A stretch of DNA of 64,000 nt from Desulfuromonadaceae bacterium (lineage in GTDB: Bacteria > Desulfobacterota > Desulfuromonadia > Geobacterales > Pseudopelobacteraceae). Positions 39,628 through 47,625 of the stretch are shown here, one piece after another. The stretch's first letter is position 1; the number at the start of each line of letters is the position of its first letter. The stretch covers positions 186,001 to 250,000 of the forward strand of contig JAQUIT010000002.1 in the NCBI GenBank assembly GCA_028681335.1. The letters are read 5' to 3'. The notes under the pieces are model-generated. The model did not search any database and had not been told where the DNA came from. It worked only from the letters and a program-made list of their open reading frames with translations. Both the position numbers and the translations under genes were made by a program.

Positions 39628-39700
39628 CTTTACTACCTCCGCTTGGTTTGTCTCCTAAATTGTATAGGAGTAAGAATACGTAATTAATAGTGTTACTGAA

Positions 39701-40390
39701 TCAGTGTGCCTCTTCCAACGAGCCCTGGATATAGATCATCGTCAGGAGCATGAAGACAAATGCCTGAATAAACGAAACAAGAACACCCATCAGTATCATC
39801 GGCAGAGGCACAAGGAAAGGAGCCAGGCCGAAGAAAATCATCAGCACGAGTTCATGGCCGTTCATGTTGCCGAAAAGACGTAGTGTCAGTGAAACAGGGC
39901 GGCTGAGGTGCCCAATGACTTCAATAAAGAAGATTATTGGAGCAAGCCAGGCGATCGGTCCGCAAAAGTGCTTAAAATAGTGCAGGCCATGGTGCTTGAT
40001 GCCGACCACATGAGTGGAGATGAAAACGACAACAGCACAAGCCGCTGTTGTGTTTATATTGGCGGTCGGCGGGAAAAAACCGGGAACAAGACCGATAAGG
40101 TTGGAAACGAGAACAAAGATAGCTAGTGTTGCAACCAGGGGGAAAAACGGTCTGCCGTGCTCACCCATTGTTTCAACAATCATGTTTTCGATGCCACCGA
40201 TAACGGTTTCCATGAAATTCTGCATTCCGCTTGGAATTGCTTTGAGCGCTGAAGTTGCCATCAATGAAACAACAAGAAGAAGAACAATAATCAGCCAAGT
40301 ATAGCTGATCGCATCAGCACTTGATCCGGTTATGTGGAGCGGTGCCAGCAGATTGCGGAAAAATTCAAGAAACAGTAACGGGTGAACCAT
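39701..40390 (-). CDS. atpB: ATP synthase F0 subunit a
   Basis: A 229-residue membrane protein with about five to six spans, forming the proton half-channels of F0. The stator Arg lies in [24 protein letters not shown], and [16 protein letters not shown] is the typical earlier loop. It begins 5 bases after the AtpI-like gene. The b, delta and F1 genes are not in this window. Confidence 0.96.
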   Translation of the reverse strand: MVHPLLFLEFFRNLLAPLHITGSSADAISYTWLIIVLLLVVSLMATSALKAIPSGMQNFMETVIGGIENMIVETMGEHGRPFFPLVATLAIFVLVSNLIGLVPGFFPPTANINTTAACAVVVFISTHVVGIKHHGLHYFKHFCGPIAWLAPIIFFIEVIGHLSRPVSLTLRLFGNMNGHELVLMIFFGLAPFLVPLPMILMGVLVSFIQAFVFMLLTMIYIQGSLEEAH

Positions 40391-40394
40391 GAAA

Positions 40395-40775
40395 CTAACC
40401 TCCTGCGCGGAGTGCGCTGTATAGTGAAAGTGCGATTATATTGATAACAATAACGGAAAGACCGATAAAAACCGCTGATAATGAGAACCAGCTGGAAGTT
40501 ATAACAAAATAGAGTAAAAGTCCCGTGACGCTCAGTCGAGCAATGTATCTGACCTGGGCGTACAGAGTTGCCTTGCCGACCGCCTGTTGGAGTACGCGTT
40601 GCAGGACGTTACGTATCCAGAAAAAGTTAGCGATCGCTATGCATCCGCCAACCAAAGCGCCTAAAGCAACTTGTATCGAGAAAAATGCCCACCCGGCCAA
40701 AGTCAGGAACGCTAGTAGTCCAAGGCTCCCCTTAATGATGACTGCAAAGAGGTTGTCCTCATTGATCGTTATCAT
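40395..40775 (-). CDS. ATP synthase accessory protein, AtpI-like
   Basis: A 126-residue protein with four hydrophobic segments ([77 protein letters not shown]). Size, topology and place directly before atpB fit AtpI-type proteins, which help build the c ring. The start at 40775 overlaps the upstream gene by 17 bases. Sequence identity to AtpI is not obvious, so the call rests on context. Confidence 0.72.
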   Translation of the reverse strand: MITINEDNLFAVIIKGSLGLLAFLTLAGWAFFSIQVALGALVGGCIAIANFFWIRNVLQRVLQQAVGKATLYAQVRYIARLSVTGLLLYFVITSSWFSLSAVFIGLSVIVINIIALSLYSALRAGG

Positions 40776-40995
40776 CACTTTTACGGATCTCCCTGCCGGC
40801 GATAACATAAACATTCTTGTAAGCAGCAGCTATCCCGATAAACATGAAGATATAAAAGAACCAGGGCTTTGTGCCTAACCAGCGATCAAGAGTAAGCCCG
40901 AACCAGACACCAATTGCAATAGCGAGAACAACAGATATTCCCATACTGGAAACCATTGCAAGGCTCTGAAAAATCTGACGATTATTATTAGCCAT
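40759..40995 (-). CDS. AtpZ/AtpI-family small protein
   Basis: A 78-residue protein with two membrane spans: LAMVSSMGISVVLAIAIGVWFGLTLDRWLGTKPW and FFYIFMFIGIAAAYKNVYVI, the layout of ATPase_gene1 (AtpZ) proteins found before ATP synthase genes. AtpZ with AtpI has been reported to form a divalent-cation channel in some bacteria. First gene of the F0 run on the minus strand. Confidence 0.82.
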   Translation of the reverse strand: MANNNRQIFQSLAMVSSMGISVVLAIAIGVWFGLTLDRWLGTKPWFFYIFMFIGIAAAYKNVYVIAGREIRKSDDNDQ

Positions 40996-41080
40996 GAGAG
41001 GTCACCAGTAGAAGAGGCGTAAAACCGGTATTTCTTACCATAGGTTTTGTTGATATGTCAAACAGAAACGAAAACATCCG

Positions 41081-42367
41081 TCAAACGATCAGTTTAAAGC
41101 ATCTGGACGCTGCTGCAATAGTATTTTCAATGTCTGCGTCGCTGTGAGACGCTGATACGAATGCTGTCTCGAATTGAGAAGGAGCGAGATAAACGCCCTC
41201 ATTGAGCATGGCGAGAAAATACTTGGAGAAGGCGTTGGTGTCACACCGGGAAGCGGTAGGCCAGTCATACACTTCCCTTTTACTGAAAAAAGCGCAGAAC
41301 ATGCTGCCAACCCGGGTAGAGTAGATCGGATACCCAGCACTTCTGGCCGCACTCGCTATGCCGTCAGCAATCGCCCGGCTCTTTTCTTCGATAGTTTTGT
41401 AGAAACCGGGCTGTTTAAGGATGTTGAGAGTCGCAATTCCTGCTGACATAGCAAGAGGATTCCCGGACAGAGTTCCGGCTTGATATACTCCACCTGCCGG
41501 TGAAAGTTTTTCCATGATGTCGCGCTTACCGCCAAAAGCACCGACAGGAAGCCCGCCACCGATTATCTTGCCGAGAGTTGTCATGTCGGGGGTAACTCCG
41601 TAGAGTTCCTGGGCACCACCGTAGGCGACACGAAATCCAGACATTACCTCGTCAAAGATCAACAGTATACCTTCGTTTGTACAGATCTCGCGTAGCCCCT
41701 CAAGAAAACCGTCGCGCGGCGGCACAGTCCCCATGTTTCCGGCAACCGGCTCGACAATAATACAGGCAATAGTATTTATGTTTTCGGTGATCAGGTTCTT
41801 GACAGACTCAAGTGAGTTGTATTCGGCGGTAAGTGTCAGTTTGGCAACATCAGCAGGAACGCCGGGAGAGTCAGGGACACCGAAAGTGGCAGCGCCTGAG
41901 CCTGCCTTAACCAGCAAAGAATCGGCGTGGCCGTGATAACAGCCGGAAAATTTGATGATTTTGTCGCGCCCGGTGAAGCCGCGGGCAAGACGAATAGCAC
42001 TCATGGTAGCTTCGGTGCCTGAGCTAACCATGCGAACCATTTCAATGGAAGGAACTGCTTCAATAATCATGTTGGCAAGGATGGTTTCGCGTTCAGTCGG
42101 CGCGCCAAAGCTGGCTCCGCTCGACATGGTATCATGGACTGCTTTGATAATGTCCGGATGGCAATGGCCGGCAATCATCGGTCCCCAGGAACCGACATAG
42201 TCGATAAAATCATTGCCATCTTCATCATAGATGTGAGAACCGATCGCCTTTTTGATGAAAATGGGGTCGGCACCAACAGATTTAAAGGCGCGCACAGGGC
42301 TGTTAACGCCGCCCGGGATGGATTTTTTTGCTTGTTGGAAAAGAAGACTGGATCGTTCGTGATTCAT
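41081..42367 (-). CDS. hemL: Glutamate-1-semialdehyde 2,1-aminomutase
   Basis: A 428-residue class III PLP enzyme converting glutamate-1-semialdehyde to 5-aminolevulinate in the C5 route to haem. Marks are [64 protein letters not shown] and [16 protein letters not shown] with the Schiff-base Lys. ATG 42367 with aaaggactaatc upstream. It shares the minus strand with the F0 genes but a gap of 85 bases separates them. Confidence 0.97.
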   Translation of the reverse strand: MNHERSSLLFQQAKKSIPGGVNSPVRAFKSVGADPIFIKKAIGSHIYDEDGNDFIDYVGSWGPMIAGHCHPDIIKAVHDTMSSGASFGAPTERETILANMIIEAVPSIEMVRMVSSGTEATMSAIRLARGFTGRDKIIKFSGCYHGHADSLLVKAGSGAATFGVPDSPGVPADVAKLTLTAEYNSLESVKNLITENINTIACIIVEPVAGNMGTVPPRDGFLEGLREICTNEGILLIFDEVMSGFRVAYGGAQELYGVTPDMTTLGKIIGGGLPVGAFGGKRDIMEKLSPAGGVYQAGTLSGNPLAMSAGIATLNILKQPGFYKTIEEKSRAIADGIASAARSAGYPIYSTRVGSMFCAFFSKREVYDWPTASRCDTNAFSKYFLAMLNEGVYLAPSQFETAFVSASHSDADIENTIAAASRCFKLIV

Positions 42368-42526
42368 TGATTAGTCCTTTGTTGAAGTAGTTTTTAAAAA
42401 GCTTTGTATTGGAAGGCGAGTATTTAATCATACAGTATATTAACGTGTCAATTGTAAAGGTGTAATTTTATTTGGAATTTAGTTTGCGTAAAGTCGATTT
42501 AAAATAAAGGAGGAGTAAAATAGGTG

Positions 42527-42555
42527 TTGACAAAGAAAAACAAATAACCTATTAC
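42527..42555 (+). promoter_or_regulatory. Sigma-70 promoter of the nuo operon
   Basis: A consensus TTGACA at 42527-42532, a 17-base spacer, and TATTAC at 42550-42555, 47 bases before nuoA. Just after the expected start of transcription, GTATAC occurs twice with one base between (42568-42580), a possible operator. The surrounding 235-base gap is AT-rich and divergent to hemL. Confidence 0.7.
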
Positions 42556-42602
42556 AAGCAACGTTTGTATACAGTATACCGTTCGCAGTAAGGAGGATTT
42601 TA

Positions 42603-42959
42603 ATGCTTGGTGCATACCTGCCAATACTACTTCTGGTCCTCGTGGCAATAGGTTTCGGGCTTGTGTCCCTTGTCATGTCATCGCTGATCGGCCAGAAAAA
42701 ACCGTCGAAGTTGAAGTTGCAGCCGTACGAGAGTGGTTGTGATCCTGTCGGAACAGCCCGTGAACGTTATTCGATCAAGTTCTATCTGATCGCTGTATTG
42801 TTCATTTTGTTTGATATAGAGGCTGTTTTTCTGTATCCATGGGCAATCCTGTACAAGAAACTGGGTGTCTTTGGTCTGGTTGAGATGGGAGTTTTTATTG
42901 TCATTCTTTTTGTCGGTTATGTTTATGTCTGGAAAAAAGGAGCGCTGGAATGGGAGTAG
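42603..42959 (+). CDS. nuoA: NADH-quinone oxidoreductase subunit A
   Basis: A 118-residue, three-span membrane subunit of complex I. It has the conserved YESGCDPVG with the quinone-site Cys loop and the acidic FLYPWA segment in span two ([14 protein letters not shown]). ATG 42603 follows aaggaggatttta, a near-ideal site. First gene of a 14-gene operon; it overlaps nuoB by 10 bases. Confidence 0.97.
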   Translation: MLGAYLPILLLVLVAIGFGLVSLVMSSLIGQKKPSKLKLQPYESGCDPVGTARERYSIKFYLIAVLFILFDIEAVFLYPWAILYKKLGVFGLVEMGVFIVILFVGYVYVWKKGALEWE

Positions 42960-43465
42960 ATAATCCGCTTGGCGAAAACGTTTTAACCACGTCACTTGAT
43001 GCACTTGTGAACTGGTCGCGAAAATCGTCCATCTGGCCGATGACATTCGGTCTGGCTTGCTGTGCAATTGAGATGATGGCAGCCGGTGCATCCCACAATG
43101 ACTTGGATCGTTTCGGAATCATATTCCGAGCCTCTCCTCGTCAATCCGACTGTATTATAATTGCAGGAACAGTTACTAAAAAAATGCTGCCTGTCATCAG
43201 GACAGTCTATGAGCAGATGCCTGAGCCAAAATGGGTTATTGCTATGGGTGCATGTGCTTGTTCCGGCGGTATATTTGACACTTACAGTGTTGTTCAGGGA
43301 ATTGATGAGGCTCTTCCGGTTGATGTGTATATTCCCGGCTGCCCGCCTCGTCCAGAAGCGTTGCTGTTTGGGTTGATGAAGTTGCAGGATAAGATTATGA
43401 AAGAGCGTAACTCATTCGGCTCCTCTATCGGCTTAGGCGAACGCTATATTCCGGAAGCAGCCTGA
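42950..43465 (+). CDS. nuoB: NADH-quinone oxidoreductase subunit B
   Basis: A 171-residue subunit carrying cluster N2, the last electron donor to quinone. Ligands are visible in [20 protein letters not shown] and [10 protein letters not shown]. It forms the quinone pocket with NuoD. Starts inside nuoA, probably coupled. Confidence 0.98.
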   Translation: MGVDNPLGENVLTTSLDALVNWSRKSSIWPMTFGLACCAIEMMAAGASHNDLDRFGIIFRASPRQSDCIIIAGTVTKKMLPVIRTVYEQMPEPKWVIAMGACACSGGIFDTYSVVQGIDEALPVDVYIPGCPPRPEALLFGLMKLQDKIMKERNSFGSSIGLGERYIPEAA

Positions 43466-43520
43466 TCTTCTGTAATATCAACGAACGTACATACTAAATC
43501 CCACAAAAGGGTTGGATATC

Positions 43521-44009
43521 ATGGCAGAGAACAATCGTGCAGTACAGAAGCTGAAGGAAAAATTTGCCGCTTCGATCATTGACGTAGTTGAATTCAGGGG
43601 AGAAGTGACGGTGACGGTAGCGAAGGCTGCAATCATCGATATCCTCTTGTTCCTCAAGCATTCCTTGCAGTTTAATCAGCTGACCGACCTTACAGCGGTT
43701 GACTATCTAGACAAAAAAGAAGACCGTTTCATGATGGTCTACCAGCTTTTGTCAATAGCCAACAAGGACCGGCTCCGCATCAAAACAGCAGTTACCGAGG
43801 CTGATTGTAGTATTCCTACTGCAACTCAGGTGTGGAAAACTGCTAACTGGCTGGAGCGCGAAGTCTTTGACCTGTTTGGGATCACGTTCGACAAGCATCC
43901 TGACCAGAGGCGTATTCTTATGTCTGATGACTGGGTCGGTCATCCTCTCCGCAAGGATTATCCACTACAGGGACCTGACCGTGAACCCTACAAGGGACGT
44001 TTGTCATAG
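43521..44009 (+). CDS. nuoC: NADH-quinone oxidoreductase subunit C
   Basis: A 162-residue 30-kDa-type subunit with LTDLTAVDYLDKKEDRFMMVYQLLS and ANWLEREVFDLFGITFDKHPDQRRILMSDDWVGHPLRKDYPL, the family signature. Separate from nuoD, unlike the fused nuoCD of E. coli. ATG 43521 was chosen over TTG 43512 because it is a stronger start with aaaggg upstream. Confidence 0.97.
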   Translation: MAENNRAVQKLKEKFAASIIDVVEFRGEVTVTVAKAAIIDILLFLKHSLQFNQLTDLTAVDYLDKKEDRFMMVYQLLSIANKDRLRIKTAVTEADCSIPTATQVWKTANWLEREVFDLFGITFDKHPDQRRILMSDDWVGHPLRKDYPLQGPDREPYKGRLS

Positions 44010-44053
44010 TTTTACTACATCGTTCTGTAATTCGATCATAGAAGAGGCGATAC

Positions 44054-45226
44054 ATGGCTACTACTGAAACAATGACATTAAATATGGGTCCACAGCATCC
44101 TAGTACTCACGGGGTTCTGCGGCTCGTTCTCGAACTTGACGGCGAGGTTATCGTCAAGGTTACTCCTCATATCGGCTTTCTGCATCGTGGTGTTGAAAAG
44201 CTGGCAGAACATCGTACGTATCACCAGATTCTGCCGCTGACCGACCGCCTCGATTATTTGGCGCCAATGAGCAACAATCTAGGATACATTCTGGCTGTTG
44301 AAAAACTGATGGCTGTCGAGGTTCCTGAACGTGCCGAGACCATCAGGATAATCATGGCCGAGTTAACCCGGCTTGAATCACACCTGGTCTGGCTGGCTTG
44401 CCATGCACTTGATATTGGTGCCATGACAGTGTTCATCTACGCATTCCGTGAGCGCGAGACGGTTATGGAAATTTATGAATTGATTTCCGGTGCCCGTATG
44501 ACATCAAACTTCTTCCGTGTTGGTGGTCTCTCTCAGGATGTTCCCGATGAGTTTGTAAAAAAAGCCGGTGATTTCATTGATGCTATGCCTGGCTACCTTG
44601 ACCAGTATGAAGGTCTTTTGACAACCAACCCGATCTGGCTCAAGCGTACAGTCGGTAACGGCGTTATTTCAGCCGAAGATGCAATTGAAATCGGTATTAC
44701 CGGCCCGGCACTGCGTGGCTCGGGTGTTGATTGGGATTTGCGCCGCGATGATTCTTACAGCGGATACGATAAATATCAGTTCAAGGTGCCGGTTGGTGAG
44801 AACTGCGATACATTTGACAGATATAAGGTGCGTCTGGTAGAGATGCGCGAAGCCTGCAAAATCGTTCGTCAGGGACTTGACCGCCTTAAGCCTGGCCCGG
44901 TTCTGGCTGATTGCCCTCAGGTTTGCTACCCGCCTAAAGAAAATGTTTATAATAGTATTGAAGGTCTTATACATCACTTCAAGATTGCATCCGAAGGTTT
45001 TTATGCGCCAGAAGGGGAAGTTTACCAGGGCGTTGAGGCACCAAAGGGTGAGCTTGGTTTCTATATTGTCAGCGATGGCGGTAATAAGCCTGAGCGTCTA
45101 AGAATACGGCCACCATCATTTGTAAACCTGCAGGCGATTGAGCAGATGAGTGTAGGTTCAATGATAGCAGACTTGGTTGCCGTTATAGGCACACTGGACA
45201 TCGTTCTTGGTGAAATTGACAGATAA
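44054..45226 (+). CDS. nuoD: NADH-quinone oxidoreductase subunit D
   Basis: A 390-residue 49-kDa-type subunit forming the quinone site: MTLNMGPQHPSTHGVLRLVLELDGE, HIGFLHRGVEKLAEHRTY, and the C-terminus GTLDIVLGEIDR. Related to NiFe-hydrogenase large subunits but lacking metal ligands. The C-terminal region also holds PEGEVYQGVEAPKGELGFY, a typical motif. Confidence 0.98.
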   Translation: MATTETMTLNMGPQHPSTHGVLRLVLELDGEVIVKVTPHIGFLHRGVEKLAEHRTYHQILPLTDRLDYLAPMSNNLGYILAVEKLMAVEVPERAETIRIIMAELTRLESHLVWLACHALDIGAMTVFIYAFRERETVMEIYELISGARMTSNFFRVGGLSQDVPDEFVKKAGDFIDAMPGYLDQYEGLLTTNPIWLKRTVGNGVISAEDAIEIGITGPALRGSGVDWDLRRDDSYSGYDKYQFKVPVGENCDTFDRYKVRLVEMREACKIVRQGLDRLKPGPVLADCPQVCYPPKENVYNSIEGLIHHFKIASEGFYAPEGEVYQGVEAPKGELGFYIVSDGGNKPERLRIRPPSFVNLQAIEQMSVGSMIADLVAVIGTLDIVLGEIDR

Positions 45227-45255
45227 CTCCGCACGATTCAAAGGAGATGGGGCGC

Positions 45256-45768
45256 ATGAGTGACGTAGTAGCGCAGCAGGCCACAGAGCAAGAACCGGAA
45301 ATTGATCTTTCAATAGCCGATGCAGTTATCGACAAATATATTGACATTCCAGGTAACCTGATGCCGGTGCTTCAAGGTGTTCAGGATGAGTATGGCTATG
45401 TTCCGCGTATAGTCGCAGACCATATTGCCGAGCGCCTTAATGTATATCCAAGCCAGATTTACGGTGTTCTTACCTTTTATGCCCAGTTTCATCTTAAGCC
45501 TCGTGGCAGATTCATTATACGTGTCTGCGTCGGGACAGCATGCCATGTTCAGGGTGCTACTCGAATAGTCGAAACTTTTTTTGACAAGTTGCATATTGGT
45601 CATGCAGAGACTACGGCGGACCTTCGCTACACCTTTGAAAAGGTTGCCTGTCTTGGCGCATGTGGAATGGCGCCGTTAGCGATGGTCAACGATTCTACCT
45701 ACGGTGGTATGACAGTACAGAAAGTTGATGAAATAGTTGCTGATTATAACCAGAGGCCATTGAAGTAG
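45256..45768 (+). CDS. nuoE: NADH-quinone oxidoreductase subunit E
   Basis: A 170-residue thioredoxin-like subunit with a [2Fe-2S] cluster bound by CVGTACHVQGA and CLGACGMAP. Helps NuoF in the NADH dehydrogenase arm. ATG 45256 was preferred over 45247 because aaggag at 45241-45246 needs spacing; a 27-residue acidic N-terminal tail precedes the fold. Confidence 0.97.
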   Translation: MSDVVAQQATEQEPEIDLSIADAVIDKYIDIPGNLMPVLQGVQDEYGYVPRIVADHIAERLNVYPSQIYGVLTFYAQFHLKPRGRFIIRVCVGTACHVQGATRIVETFFDKLHIGHAETTADLRYTFEKVACLGACGMAPLAMVNDSTYGGMTVQKVDEIVADYNQRPLK

Positions 45769-45800
45769 CTCGAAACTATCCAGCAGGGGACAATTGAGTC

Positions 45801-47582
45801 ATGAGCGAAAACGCAGGAATACAGATTCTTATCTGCCAGGGTACTGGCGGTATTTCAATGGGTGCCAAAGAGGTCGAAGCAGCTTTTGTAAAGCTGCTGG
45901 CTGAAAAAGGCGTGGATGCGGTTGTTGGCAAACGTTGCGATGTCATCAAGACGGGTTGTCGTGGCCTTTGTGCCAACGATGTTCTGGTTGATGTTATCAC
46001 ACCTGAACAGGGTCGCGTGACCTATGACTTCGTAAAACCTGAAGAGGTTGAGAAGATCATTGATGAGCACATTGTCAAAAAAGAAACTATAGAGAAGCGC
46101 AAGGCCAAACCGTATTACAATCAGTTTGTCGATGCTCAGATGCGTGTTGTCATGACCGGTTGCGGTCAGATAGACCCCGATAGTATCGATGCTTATAAGC
46201 ACGAAGACGGTTTTAAGGCTATTGAGAAGTGCGTTCAGTCCATGAAGCCGGAAGAAGTTATTGAAGAAGTAAAAAAATCAGGGCTTCGTGGTCGTGGGGG
46301 TGGTGGTTTCCCTACCGGTATGAAGTGGTCGTTCTGCAAGGCTTCTCCTGGAGAACATAAGTATTTGATCTGTAATGCTGACGAAGGCGATCCAGGGGCT
46401 TTTATGGACCGTTCGCTTCTCGAAGGCGACCCCTATTGCATTATCGAAGGTATGATGGTCGCTGCATATGCAATCGGCTGCGATTTTGGTTATGTGTATG
46501 TTCGTGCAGAATATCCTCTCGCAATACAGAGGCTGCAGAATGCAATTGATACCTGTTATGAGAATGGCTACCTTGGTAAAAATATTCAAGGTTGGGGTTT
46601 TGACTTTGATATGCGCATCAAGATGGGGGCTGGAGCTTTCGTCTGCGGTGAAGAAACAGCATTGATGGCCTCAATTGAGGGTTACCGCGGTATGAGTCGT
46701 CCGCGTCCTCCTTTCCCTGCAGTACGCGGTCTATGGGGTAAGCCTACTAACATCAATAACGTTGAAACTTTCGGAAACGTACGTCACATCATTAACAAAG
46801 GTGGTGACTGGTACGCTTCACTTGGTACAGAAACTACCAAGGGTACTAAAATCTTTGCTGTCACCGGCAAAGTAAAACATACCGGCCTTGTAGAGGTTCC
46901 TGCCGGCATGAAAGTGCGCGAAGTTATCTATGATGTTTGCGGCGGAATCGCCAATAACCGTAAGTTTAAAGCTGTCCAGGCTGGCGGCCCCTCTGGTGGC
47001 TGTATTCCAGCAGATATCCTTGATACTCCGGTTGACTATGATTCGTTGATCAAGGCTGGTGCCATGATGGGATCTGGTGGCCTTGTTGTTATGGATGAAA
47101 CAACCTGCATGGTTGACGTTTCACGTTTCTTCCTTAACTTCACAAGGGCTGAATCCTGTGGTAAGTGTGTCCCATGCCGTATCGGTCTGAAGGTGATGCT
47201 TGATATCCTTGAGCGTATCACTGAAGGTCGTGGGGAACTCTCGGATATTGAAACACTTCAAGACCTCGGTATTGCTATCAAGAAAGCTTCACTCTGCGGC
47301 CTTGGTCAGACAGCTCCGAACCCAATACTTTCAACAATTAATTATTTCCGTCATGAGTATGAAGCACATATCACCGACAAAAGATGTCCTTCTAACTGCT
47401 GCAAAGAGCTGTTGCTGTGGGAGGTTGTTGAGGACAAATGTGTTAAGTGCGGTGCTTGTAAAAAAGCTTGTCCTGTTGATGCAATCGTCTGGGAAAAGGG
47501 TCAGATTGCTTATCTTGACAAGGAAAAATGCACAAAATGCAAATCCTGCTATGATGCCTGCCGCTTTATGGCTATCGAATAG
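45801..47582 (+). CDS. nuoF: NADH-quinone oxidoreductase subunit F with extra iron-sulfur domains
   Basis: A 593-residue protein, much longer than the roughly 445 of E. coli NuoF. Residues 1-90 resemble the thioredoxin-like [2Fe-2S] domain of HydB/HndC (Cys12, 46, 53, 57, but CQGTGGIS has Gly where the second Cys normally is). The core has GLRGRGGGGFPTG, CNADEGDPGAFMDR, GAGAYVCGEE-like GAGAFVCGEE, and CGKCVPCRIG for N3. The last 70 residues form a two-[4Fe-4S] ferredoxin: CVKCGACKKACPVDAI and CTKCKSCYDACRFMAI. Binds FMN and NADH. Such extended forms occur in Geobacter complex I and in bifurcating hydrogenases. Confidence 0.96.
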   Translation: MSENAGIQILICQGTGGISMGAKEVEAAFVKLLAEKGVDAVVGKRCDVIKTGCRGLCANDVLVDVITPEQGRVTYDFVKPEEVEKIIDEHIVKKETIEKRKAKPYYNQFVDAQMRVVMTGCGQIDPDSIDAYKHEDGFKAIEKCVQSMKPEEVIEEVKKSGLRGRGGGGFPTGMKWSFCKASPGEHKYLICNADEGDPGAFMDRSLLEGDPYCIIEGMMVAAYAIGCDFGYVYVRAEYPLAIQRLQNAIDTCYENGYLGKNIQGWGFDFDMRIKMGAGAFVCGEETALMASIEGYRGMSRPRPPFPAVRGLWGKPTNINNVETFGNVRHIINKGGDWYASLGTETTKGTKIFAVTGKVKHTGLVEVPAGMKVREVIYDVCGGIANNRKFKAVQAGGPSGGCIPADILDTPVDYDSLIKAGAMMGSGGLVVMDETTCMVDVSRFFLNFTRAESCGKCVPCRIGLKVMLDILERITEGRGELSDIETLQDLGIAIKKASLCGLGQTAPNPILSTINYFRHEYEAHITDKRCPSNCCKELLLWEVVEDKCVKCGACKKACPVDAIVWEKGQIAYLDKEKCTKCKSCYDACRFMAIE

Positions 47583-47625
47583 AATTAATCAAGCACACAG
47601 TCAAACTCACTGAACAGAGGTTGAG

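Noticed and set aside
42505..42547. A Shine-Dalgarno-like aaaggagg followed by a 7-codon ORF before nuoA
   Set aside because: It overlaps the -35 box and spacer of the nuo promoter, so it would not be in the main nuo transcript; probably chance.
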